This document shows positions 43,580 to 51,850 of a stretch of 64,000 nt of DNA, one piece after another (positions within the stretch are counted from its first letter, which is position 1; every line of letters begins with the position of its first letter). Both the position numbers and the translations under genes were made by a program. The DNA is from Aliihoeflea sp. 2WW. Its GTDB lineage: Bacteria > Pseudomonadota > Alphaproteobacteria > Rhizobiales > Rhizobiaceae. Under the pieces are notes generated by a model. The model was not told the origin of the DNA, searched no databases, and was given only the letters and a program-made list of their open reading frames with translations. Location: assembly GCF_000497755.1 (NCBI RefSeq), contig NZ_AYOD01000011.1, forward strand, positions 15,741-79,740, read 5' to 3'.

Positions 43580-44659
43580 ATGACCGCCACCCCCCATCTC
43601 GACCTGCCCTTCATCCTCCCGTCCCAGGCGCAGAAGCACGTCACACACAATGAAGCGCTGCGCATCCTCGACGCCGTGGTGCAATTGAGCGTCGCCAGCC
43701 GCACCGAAGCTGCGCCCGCAGGCGATATCTCCGAAGGCGTTCGCTACATCGTGCCTGCAGGCGCGAGCGCACCTTGGGCCGGCCAGGACGGGCGCGTCGC
43801 CCTTGCACAGGACGGCGGCTGGACGTTTCTGACGCCCCGCGAAGGCTGGCTCGCCTGGGTCCGCGACGATGGCGAACTCGTCGTCCATGACGGCGCTGCG
43901 TGGAGCAAGGTCACCTCGGGCGGCACCGATGCCGACATGCTCGGCCTCAATGCCACGGCCAGCGAAGCCAACCGTCTCGCGGTCAGCTCGCCCGCCAGCC
44001 TGTTCAGCCACGAAGGCGACAGCCATCGGCTCACCGTCAACAAGGCCACCGCTGCCGATACGGCGAGCCTCCTGTTCCAGACCGGCTTTTCCGGGCGGGC
44101 GGAAATGGGCACGGCCGGCACGGACAATTTTCATATCAAGCTGTCGCAGGACGGCACGACATGGAAGGAAGCGGTCGTCATCGACGCCGCCGACGGCGCG
44201 CCCACCCTGCCGCACGGCCTGCGAATCGGTGACGGCTCGCTTCTTTCGACCTTTCAATCGGGTGATTTCACACCGACGCTCACCTTCGCCTCGCCCGGCG
44301 ACCTTTCCGTCAGCTATGCGACGCAAGCCGGGGCTTACTGGCGCATCGGCGATCTCGTCATTGCCTTGGTGCATGTCGCCGCCACCCCGGTTTACGGAAC
44401 CGCCTCCGGCCAGCTTCGCATCGCCGGCCTGCCCGTCCCCGTCGGCGACCCGATGGTCGCCAACACGTTCCAGCACGGCAGCGGCACGACCTATCCACCC
44501 AACGCGCAGACGCTGGTCACGCGGCCGGAAGCGAGCACGACCTTCTTCACCTGCCTTGGCCTTGGACCCGGCGTCGCGAGCGCCCTCACGGTCGCCAACG
44601 TGCCGTCCGGACAAGGTTTCGTCGCGCGCGGATTGCTGGTCTACCGCGCCGCGAGTTGA
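43580..44659 (+). CDS. DUF2793 domain protein (phage tail/GTA-like)
   Basis: A 359-residue protein. The N-terminal about 110 residues match DUF2793: LDLPFILPSQAQKHVTHNEALRILDAVVQLSV, SEGVRYIVPAGA, WAGQDGRVALAQDGGWTFLTPREGW. The rest is a Ser/Thr/Gly-rich beta-type region with no recognised domain, typical of tail-fibre or surface-binding modules. DUF2793 proteins occur in prophages and gene transfer agents of alphaproteobacteria, but no other phage gene is present here. An AAGGAG site precedes ATG 43580. A role in capsule binding or a phage remnant are both possible. Confidence 0.82.
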   Translation: MTATPHLDLPFILPSQAQKHVTHNEALRILDAVVQLSVASRTEAAPAGDISEGVRYIVPAGASAPWAGQDGRVALAQDGGWTFLTPREGWLAWVRDDGELVVHDGAAWSKVTSGGTDADMLGLNATASEANRLAVSSPASLFSHEGDSHRLTVNKATAADTASLLFQTGFSGRAEMGTAGTDNFHIKLSQDGTTWKEAVVIDAADGAPTLPHGLRIGDGSLLSTFQSGDFTPTLTFASPGDLSVSYATQAGAYWRIGDLVIALVHVAATPVYGTASGQLRIAGLPVPVGDPMVANTFQHGSGTTYPPNAQTLVTRPEASTTFFTCLGLGPGVASALTVANVPSGQGFVARGLLVYRAAS

Positions 44660-44689
44660 GCGAACCTGCCGGCGGGCTGGTCAGGCGGC

Positions 44690-44714
44690 GGCACTCCTCA
44701 TATATGGGGGTGCC
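44690..44714. other. Hairpin after the DUF2793 gene
   Basis: GGCACTCC (44690-44697) can pair with GGGGTGCC (44707-44714), one T-G wobble included. There is no U-run, so it is at best a weak terminator. It marks the boundary before the AT-richer island. Confidence 0.3.
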
Positions 44715-44773
44715 TGCCGCGGATCGGACCTCCATGCCCCGCTGCAGAGGCTTGGCACGGAGTACGGCGCGGA

Positions 44774-45778
44774 ATGATGCAGGTTCGAACGGAAGCCGAA
44801 GAGCGGGCGTTGGTCGACAGCCTGCACCCCGACATCCCCGGACCGTCAATCTCGGCAGGCCATCAGGACCGCGAACAGAAATGCTTGCGCGCGTTGCACA
44901 ATTGCGTCTTCGAAATCCTCGACTGGGGCCTGGAAGACCAGCCCGATATCGATGAAGCGCTCGACAAGGTCTGGTCTGCGGCCTGCAAGGCCGGCTGGGG
45001 AGAAGCCGAAGTCGGCGTCGCCATCGACGAACTGGGATTGATCCACAGGTCGGGCGGTGCAAGCGAGTTCAGATCCAACGACGAGGATATACTCGATGAG
45101 ACCACGGCCGTGGAGGACTTGGAAAATGAACCCCAAGAAAACCAAAGACCTTCAAAACGCGTTTCAACAATGGGGACGATAACCGGAATCGCGGCCCGAA
45201 ACTATCTTGCTGAACGACGGAATGCTCCTTTGTGGCTTGCCGAACAAGACGTCGTGGCAATCTATTTTTCTCACATAGCGGACGGCGGTTCCGTTCTTGA
45301 TATACCATTCCGCACAGGCCGTTTCGTTGATATTTACAATTCAAAGGGAATGCAAGTATCGGGGCTTGAGTTCTCATCGGATATGCTGCAAGCGGCGCGA
45401 GATGCACTCGGCACTACAGTATACGACTCAATCGATGTCCAGATAGGGCGAGCGGACGCATTGCCATATGCTGACGATACCTTTGACGTCGTCGTGTGCT
45501 TACGCTTCCTTGAATCTAGCCTACCGTCTCGTCTTGTTCCCGTCTGCCTGAAGGAGTTTCGAAGGGTCTCGAAATCAAACGCATTGGTGTGCTTGAACCA
45601 TGGAATGGGCGACGTTTCGGGAGCTGATCCGGAGCTTCCGCTGAAAAACCGGCTGTCTAAAGACGGCATCGAGCAGCTCATTCGAGCTTGCGGCTGGCAT
45701 ATAGTCGACAGTCACGTGTTCAGCGAGACCCTGACTGAACAGAAACGTGTTTGGTTCCTTGAGTCAGACAAAGGGTAA
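44774..45778 (+). CDS. Chimeric SAM-dependent methyltransferase with unrelated N-terminal segment
   Basis: A 334-residue protein. The C-terminal part (about 145-300) is a class I methyltransferase: VLDIPFRTGRFVDIYNSKG is a divergent motif I, with LEFSSDM and DALPYADDTFDVVVCLRFLE downstream. The first about 105 residues (ALHNCVFEILDWGLEDQPDIDEALDKVW) belong to no domain recognised here. The N-terminal DNA is GC-rich like the chromosome, while the DNA from about 45150 on is AT-richer. The gene thus straddles the left edge of the foreign island. It probably modifies a surface sugar. Confidence 0.75.
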   Translation: MMQVRTEAEERALVDSLHPDIPGPSISAGHQDREQKCLRALHNCVFEILDWGLEDQPDIDEALDKVWSAACKAGWGEAEVGVAIDELGLIHRSGGASEFRSNDEDILDETTAVEDLENEPQENQRPSKRVSTMGTITGIAARNYLAERRNAPLWLAEQDVVAIYFSHIADGGSVLDIPFRTGRFVDIYNSKGMQVSGLEFSSDMLQAARDALGTTVYDSIDVQIGRADALPYADDTFDVVVCLRFLESSLPSRLVPVCLKEFRRVSKSNALVCLNHGMGDVSGADPELPLKNRLSKDGIEQLIRACGWHIVDSHVFSETLTEQKRVWFLESDKG

Positions 45779-45784
45779 GTCTAC

Positions 45785-46624
45785 GTGGCATTCAAAATGT
45801 ACGTCGATGGCGACGGCATACCTTACAGCGACTATGCCAATTACCGAGGCATCGAGTTGGGGCTTCAGCGATCAATCCTCGCCGTGGCCGAGCGTGGCCT
45901 TTGGTACTGGAATGAATTCCTTCGCGGTCGCTTTCAAAGGCCGCTGCTGCTCAGCTACGACTGGAAGCGCTGGCCGGAAAACCGAGGCGGCAATCCGAAA
46001 AATGCTGATGACGCGCAAGCCATGCTCATCAAGTGCGCCGACTGGGTGCAGTGACAGATCATCAGAGGTCCCGAATTCTCTTGGTGGGAATACCCATATC
46101 CATTCTCGTATTCGACGCCCGCCGGATGGAAATCCGGCCATGCACAAGCCGTCGGGTGCCAGATACTGAGCATCGCAGCCTCGTTGACGGGTAAGGATAG
46201 TTACCGAGCTCATATCCCGAGCCTATTGAGGGCATTTGCGGTCGAGATCGACAAGGGCGGGTTATGTGTTCGTACGCGACACGGAAATTTGTGGTTCGAG
46301 AAGATCGCCCATCCCAGAAACGATCAGCCACGCGTGCTGAATGGGCATCTCTTTGCGGTGCTAGGGCTATTGGACGTTGCGAAGCGCGAGCGGCTCCTCG
46401 ACGCGCGGGAACTTGGAATGAGCGGCGTTGCTGCAGCCAGGGACGAAATCGCACGCTACGATCTTGGGCACTGGTCTGCCTACAGCATCGATGGCAAAAG
46501 AGCCTCGGCCCACTATCACGGAATCCACATTGAACAGCTTCGCCGGCTCCGCTGGCATGGAGGGCGTCCACTTCGACGCCATTATCTTCAATTTGTTCGA
46601 CAACGCGACGTGATTAACCTCTAG
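45785..46624 (+). pseudogene. D-glucuronyl C5-epimerase C-terminal domain-like gene, interrupted by one in-frame TGA
   Basis: Two halves in the same frame (45785-46051 and 46055-46624) are separated only by TGA 46052-46054. The first half includes ERGLWYWNEFLRGRF; the second has YPYPFSYSTPAGWKSGHAQAVGCQIL, RVLNGHLFAVLGLLDVAKRE, YDLGHWSAYSID and YHGIHIEQLRRL. These are landmarks of the C5-epimerase C-terminal family, which acts on glucuronyl residues of polysaccharides or related sugars. The total length is 279 codons. The most economical reading is a nonsense mutation or a sequence error; the start GTG 45785 overlaps no neighbour. The last about 20 residues look unlike the family, so a second lesion near the 3' end is possible. 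Confidence 0.72.
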
Positions 46625-46765
46625 ATTCTTTGGAACGTCGTTTCGGAGGTTTAGGTTGGAGGTTACACGGCCTGGGAATTTCACTATGTTAAGCGCGAGC
46701 CGTCGCGCAGGATATTTCATTCTGAATGATTGGCGGTGCGTGGGTAAAGTGGATAGAACTGCAAT

Positions 46766-48112
46766 ATGGATAAACGTCTTTTTCGCTTCGGTTTTCTCGC
46801 CCATGACCATGACCACGCACCGTCCCCAGATTGGAGCCAGCCGTCTGTGCATTGGTCTGTGCTTGAGTTTGAAGGACTAACTGTCCACCTTCACCCCGAG
46901 ACTGAATCGCGCATCGCGGCCGACGTTCTGTTTATCGGGGATGTCCACGCTATCCGAGGAACTGTCGAACAAGCAGCAATTGACCGAAACTGGGATGACC
47001 TTTCTGGTCGGTTCGCAGCGATATGGAACGATGGCGCACTGCGCATCCTCCACGACGCCTTCGGCGCGCGCACCATTTTTTGGCGGCGGCAGGGCGGTGC
47101 TGTGGCATCACATAGCGAAATACTGGCGCTAGCATATGGACATATCCGCTGCCCGGATATGCGCGAGTTCGTCGTGCTCCCGGAGTACAAGGCTCGCAAC
47201 ACCAAGTACCTTCCCGGCCTCCGTACGATTTATAGCGACGTGTTAGCACTCCCGCCAAATCATCACTACAATTTCAGCACGGGTAACATCAGGCGTTTTT
47301 GGCCTACAGTCGAATGTCAGCCTTCGACATTTGATCAGTTCGTAGACGAGATGAAAATCACCGTCGCTGCTTTAGCACGGAGCGTCCCGAATCCGGTCAT
47401 CGGGATAACAGGTGGCATCGACACGCGAGTCTTAGCGGTTGAGTATGCTCGAAGCAGTGTGCCCTTCAAGGCGATTACGTGGTCCGAACCATGGATAAAG
47501 CCGAATGAACGTCCGATCATTCAGCGAACGATCGACATTCTGGGTCTTGACCATAGCTACCTAGCCATGACCGGGAGCATCGAAAGCCCAACGGCACGGC
47601 TGGCGGGAAGAAATTCTGGAGGCTTTCGGGGGAGGTCAAAGCTGACGGACGACATGATGACCAATCTCAACGAGGGCACATTCATTCGGGGCTACGGCGG
47701 TGAAATTATCCGGGGCTTCTATAACCTTACTTCACACAATAAGCTGTACAGCGCGACACCGTCGGAAATGCTTAAGGCCTATGGGAGTTCCATGAAGCCG
47801 GTCGAGGTTGGTGAGCGCTATATGTCGATAGGACTGGATGCGTTTTCTGAACTCTGTGAAATGTCTGACTATAGCGATCTCAAGGGATATGGACTCAGTG
47901 ATGTATTCTACTGGGAACACCGAATGGGGATTTGGGGCGCAGCAATGCACAACGAGATGGATGCGGCCGTTAAGTCAATCACCGGAATGAATAGCAGGCG
48001 CCTATACGAGGTCGGACTAGGACTGCCTGAGGACGAGAGGCTGTCTAAGGATTTACTCCATCGCCTTACCGCACGAAGCATACCTGCGATGGCCAAAGTG
48101 CCGTACCTATAA
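46766..48112 (+). CDS. Asparagine synthase-like protein without the glutaminase cysteine
   Basis: A 448-residue protein. Residues about 75-185 resemble the class II amidotransferase half of asparagine synthetase B-like proteins (GRFAAIWNDGALRILHDAFGARTIFWRR), but there is no Cys2. Residues about 205-430 form the PP-loop ATPase (VIGITGGIDTRVLAVEY in place of SGGxDS). Such relatives make amide bonds or adenylate carboxylates in natural product and surface-sugar pathways. Its DNA is AT-richer than the flanks. The start is ATG 46766 with a weak ribosome site. It follows the C5-epimerase remnant by 141 bases and is convergent with the large fusion gene. Confidence 0.7.
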   Translation: MDKRLFRFGFLAHDHDHAPSPDWSQPSVHWSVLEFEGLTVHLHPETESRIAADVLFIGDVHAIRGTVEQAAIDRNWDDLSGRFAAIWNDGALRILHDAFGARTIFWRRQGGAVASHSEILALAYGHIRCPDMREFVVLPEYKARNTKYLPGLRTIYSDVLALPPNHHYNFSTGNIRRFWPTVECQPSTFDQFVDEMKITVAALARSVPNPVIGITGGIDTRVLAVEYARSSVPFKAITWSEPWIKPNERPIIQRTIDILGLDHSYLAMTGSIESPTARLAGRNSGGFRGRSKLTDDMMTNLNEGTFIRGYGGEIIRGFYNLTSHNKLYSATPSEMLKAYGSSMKPVEVGERYMSIGLDAFSELCEMSDYSDLKGYGLSDVFYWEHRMGIWGAAMHNEMDAAVKSITGMNSRRLYEVGLGLPEDERLSKDLLHRLTARSIPAMAKVPYL

Positions 48113-48133
48113 TTAATTGCCCCTTACCCAAGT

Positions 48134-51100
48134 TTACTGCAACTCTTCAATAATATATTTGATTTTATCAGCGGCAATCTTGGCAGTAGAATCCCATGTA
48201 CGTTCTGCCTCCACCCAGCGGCGTCCTTCCCTTCCAAGCTGCATGCGCAGTTCGGGTTCAGCTATCAACAGAGCCAGTGTGTCGGTCAGGCTGGCAACAT
48301 TATCTTTTTCAAATATAAGTCCCGTCTTGCCGTCCTGCACCATCTCCTGCAAGGCTCCGACGCTCGATGCGACGACAGCCTTTTCCATGGCATAGGCCTC
48401 AAGTGGCTTCATCGGCGAGACCATTTCCGTCACCGGCTGCGCCTTGCGCGGGAAAGGTGCTATATCGATCAGCGAGTAATAGCTCTCGACCTGGTCATGC
48501 GGTACGCGGCCGGGCATTATCAGCCAATCATCCAGCCCGCGTTCTTGGGCAATACGCTGAACCTCGGTCGTGATCGGACCGGCATCACCGGCTGCGACGT
48601 TTTCATTTCCAACAAGAAGCAGCCGGAACGAAAGCCCGCGATCGCGCAGGTTTGCCGCCGCTTCCACGAGGAGCTCAAGCCCCTCATATTGAACGAAGGT
48701 GCCGATATAGCCGATGACGGTGACCTCGCTTGGAATGCCCAGCCTTGCCGCTAGCGCCTCGTCGCGCGGGCGCGGGAGAAAACGTTCGGGCTGGCATGAA
48801 TTTGGCAGAAGCGTAATGTGATCCGCCGCAACGCCACGGCGCACCATCTCCTGCTTCATGGGGCCAGTGAGCGTGAAAACATGGTCGGCACGCTTGGCGG
48901 TTTCAGCCTCAAGCAATTCTTGAATCTTGTATGAAGGGGTATGGATGAACTCCGGCTCGCGCGATATGCGCGTAATTTCCCAAAACCCCCGAATTTCATA
49001 TGCAAACGGAATTCCCAGCCGTCGCGCAGCAAGGAGCGCCGGCAACGCCGTTTGATAGTTGGATGCTGCCAGCACGAATGCAGGCCGAATCTTTTCGAAT
49101 TCCGCAGCCATCGCATCGGCGGCGGCTTCCATATAGCCAACGGCAGAACTCCCCTGCCGCGACGGGGTCAGCAGTCTACGGTAGGGGATGCCTTCGATCT
49201 CGTCCTGCAACGGGATCGAATCCGGCGTCAACTCAGGCTTGGCATCCAACGGGAATCCGGGACGCGTGAGTGCTACCACGTCAAAACCAGCACTTTTAAG
49301 ACCGAGTGCAACCCCCTGCGCGCGCGTTGCGTATCCTCCTGATGCGAAAGGCAGACTGTTGTGCAGAACGTAACAAATTCGATTGGAAACCGGCGTCAGC
49401 TTCTTTTCAGAGCGCGTTTGAACTTTCTCTACGACGGAGAGTTGAAACGCGGCGCTTCTGCTGAGTTTAGCAAGACGCTCGCGCTGCACTTTTGTCGGCT
49501 TTTCCCCATACAAGGCGCGCAAGTCACGTATGACAGCCCAAGCGCCTTCCAAATCGACCTCTCGCTGTAGAGACCAATAGAGCGCGCGCAACGATGCATC
49601 CGTCTTATCAAGCTTCACGGCATGGCGAAGAAGCACAATGCCATCCAGATATTCACCTTTGCCGTCAAGTTCCTTGGCCGCGGACATCAATGAGGATCGA
49701 AGGGCGCCTTCATCTGTGGGATGAAGAGTCGCAATCCATTGGATAAGTCCGTTCGGGCCCGACTTTCGGTACACGCGCCAAAATTCCGACTCGTCGTCGT
49801 TGTCCTCGGCCAGCTTGAGCGAGCCTTGGCCCGTTTTTCTGAGCTTGCTGTCCTTGTAGATATTGAGCAAAACTTTCGGCAGGCCAGCGATTTCCTTTGG
49901 AGATCGTGCGCTAGCCACCAGCGCACTACCAATCCTGAGCGTCGTCGAGTTCTCAAGGTCGTGCAAACGCATTTCAAGTCGCGACACCCTTCGAGACCAA
50001 TCCGCCTTCTGCGTGTGAAGGACGTCGTTCTGCGTCTTGACCGCCTGAAGGCTTTCCAGCGATTTTTCCAAGTTAGAGATTTGTCTCATTCGAAGGATGA
50101 GATCCGCTCTCAGCGCGTCACGCTCTTCTTTGGCTTTCTTGAGCTTGCCCAGGTCTGCTTCAAGCGCCTGAATTCGCTGCTCCCGTTCCTCAATCCGCAG
50201 CTCCAGTTCGTCACGTTCTGCGGTTATCTGCTTCAGTACCATAATCTGCTCTTCTAATAACTGGATACGGCGTCCGCCATGTTTCCATTTCTCAATAGCA
50301 GCATCATGGTCGATTTGAATACCTTCAAGCCCGATAATCGCATTTTCAAGTATCTCAATACGCTTTTGACTGTCTCGATTTTTTTGGCGACTAGCGTCCC
50401 GTTCAAAAGTCAGTTTCGCAATCATTTGATCACTAGCCTCGATTGCGGCCTGCATTTGCTCGGATTTGCTGTCGTGGTTTGTTAGCTGACGTCGCCGGCG
50501 ATATGCATCGGCGCTGAATCGGTGCGCCTGCTCATGATAAAAACTACCTGCCGTCGCTGCCAAGGCGGCAATGTCCCGTGCATCTAAAGCACTGCGCCCG
50601 ACCTGCACCCATTCGCCCTTCAGCCAATCCATCGTCGCAGCGCGCAATGCTTCAAGCCGGGCGGCGGTCTGGGAGAAGTCCAGCGGTCCCGTCGCCGCAT
50701 CGAATGCCGCCTGTACGGTCTGGCCTACCTCCATCGTCGACAGGTCGAGACAGTCGCTGGGGCGGCCGACGAGGTCCATCAGGCCGGGGATTTTGTGACC
50801 GTGGCTTGCGAAATAGAGCCCGTAGCCCGGTTTGCCGCAGACCATGCCCAGGATGAGCGCATGAAATCGGGAGGCGACGACGTGGTCGGCGGCGCTCAGG
50901 GCCTCCAGATAGTCGTCGATCGTCGCGACCGGGCGCTTGAGAAAACGGGCCGCCTGCGGCGAGCCGGAAAGCTCGCGCTCCACCGCTTCTGCGATCGCGC
51001 GGTCGGCATCTGTCTGGACGAACATGGTGACGCGGTGTTCCGTCTCGTCCAGCACCTTGCGGCTAAAGTCGAGGCTGAAACGGTACGCGGTCTCCTGCTC

Positions 51101-51826
51101 GGCCATTTCCGGATCGTCGGCCTTGATGTTGAGGCGCGCGTCTTCGGCAATGCGCATGCCCCAATGGCCCGAGCGCATGACGAGGGCGATGTTGCGCGGA
51201 CCCTCTTCCGGTGCCCGCGCAGGCGGCGGGACGATGAAGAAAGCCGGATCGAGCAGCGCCTGCGGCTCGAAGCCCGGAGCGAGCTCGCGCAGGACATCGA
51301 TCGAACGCGTTTCTCGCGCTGCGATGCGCGGCCCACCCGCGATGAGCGCCTCCATCAGGGCGCGGGCGGACTTCGTCTCGTAAGGACCGAAGGTCGAAGG
51401 CATGACGAGGCATCCCTTGCCGGCCTGTCGGGCCGCGAACGCCGGCAGCGTGCGCCAGAAGAGATTGCGCGGATTCTCGTTGCCCTCGTAGCTGAACAGA
51501 TGCTCGCCGGCGGCCAGAACGACCAGGTCGGCGTCGGCGACCCCGCAATGGGCCAGCCAACGCTCCGGATCGAGCGCCATGTCGACACCGCTGACGTCGC
51601 TGTCGGAGACTTCGACCAGCCGCACCGCGCCTTCGGGGCCGAACGACGCCTTCGACGTCTCCATGTAGCGCGAGTTCTTCACGTTCAGGAGGACGGCCGT
51701 TATCTGCGCCTGCGGATAGGCCGCCTGCAGAAGATTCACCTCGCCGCGATTGATCGCGATGTCGCCGACATTGCTGGCAACGTGCCCATAGAAAATGGCT
51801 ATCGACTTGATGTTCATCTGGTCCAA
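48134..51826 (-). CDS. Polysaccharide pyruvyltransferase-like / coiled-coil / GT4 glycosyltransferase fusion
   Basis: A 1230-residue protein. Residues about 5-420 are pyruvyltransferase-like (YGHVASNVGDIAINRGEVNLL; then DHVVASRFHALILGMVCGKP). Residues about 450-627 are a long heptad-rich coiled coil (LEEQIMVLKQITAERDELELRIEEREQRIQALEADL). A linker with TPR-like helices follows (about 690-800). From about 815 to the end is a GT-B transferase (ICYVLHNSLPFASGGYATRAQG; VTEMVSPMKPLEAYAMEKAVVASSVG). It may combine ketal-pyruvate addition and sugar transfer on one scaffold. The N-terminal third is GC-rich and the remainder AT-richer, with a switch near 50500, pointing to gene fusion at the island edge. 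ATG 51817 is an alternative start. Confidence 0.8.
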   Translation of the reverse strand: MDQMNIKSIAIFYGHVASNVGDIAINRGEVNLLQAAYPQAQITAVLLNVKNSRYMETSKASFGPEGAVRLVEVSDSDVSGVDMALDPERWLAHCGVADADLVVLAAGEHLFSYEGNENPRNLFWRTLPAFAARQAGKGCLVMPSTFGPYETKSARALMEALIAGGPRIAARETRSIDVLRELAPGFEPQALLDPAFFIVPPPARAPEEGPRNIALVMRSGHWGMRIAEDARLNIKADDPEMAEQETAYRFSLDFSRKVLDETEHRVTMFVQTDADRAIAEAVERELSGSPQAARFLKRPVATIDDYLEALSAADHVVASRFHALILGMVCGKPGYGLYFASHGHKIPGLMDLVGRPSDCLDLSTMEVGQTVQAAFDAATGPLDFSQTAARLEALRAATMDWLKGEWVQVGRSALDARDIAALAATAGSFYHEQAHRFSADAYRRRRQLTNHDSKSEQMQAAIEASDQMIAKLTFERDASRQKNRDSQKRIEILENAIIGLEGIQIDHDAAIEKWKHGGRRIQLLEEQIMVLKQITAERDELELRIEEREQRIQALEADLGKLKKAKEERDALRADLILRMRQISNLEKSLESLQAVKTQNDVLHTQKADWSRRVSRLEMRLHDLENSTTLRIGSALVASARSPKEIAGLPKVLLNIYKDSKLRKTGQGSLKLAEDNDDESEFWRVYRKSGPNGLIQWIATLHPTDEGALRSSLMSAAKELDGKGEYLDGIVLLRHAVKLDKTDASLRALYWSLQREVDLEGAWAVIRDLRALYGEKPTKVQRERLAKLSRSAAFQLSVVEKVQTRSEKKLTPVSNRICYVLHNSLPFASGGYATRAQGVALGLKSAGFDVVALTRPGFPLDAKPELTPDSIPLQDEIEGIPYRRLLTPSRQGSSAVGYMEAAADAMAAEFEKIRPAFVLAASNYQTALPALLAARRLGIPFAYEIRGFWEITRISREPEFIHTPSYKIQELLEAETAKRADHVFTLTGPMKQEMVRRGVAADHITLLPNSCQPERFLPRPRDEALAARLGIPSEVTVIGYIGTFVQYEGLELLVEAAANLRDRGLSFRLLLVGNENVAAGDAGPITTEVQRIAQERGLDDWLIMPGRVPHDQVESYYSLIDIAPFPRKAQPVTEMVSPMKPLEAYAMEKAVVASSVGALQEMVQDGKTGLIFEKDNVASLTDTLALLIAEPELRMQLGREGRRWVEAERTWDSTAKIAADKIKYIIEELQ

Positions 51827-51850
51827 TCGGGTTTCGTGATGGTCGGCGCG

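Noticed and set aside
43580-44659. A prophage starting at the DUF2793 gene
   Set aside because: No integrase, capsid, terminase, portal or lysis gene was found on either side. The neighbours are nucleotide-sugar and polysaccharide genes.
46052-46054. TGA as a selenocysteine codon in the C5-epimerase-like gene
   Set aside because: No SECIS-like hairpin was recognised directly after the codon, and the family is not known to use selenocysteine. A nonsense change or sequence error is simpler.
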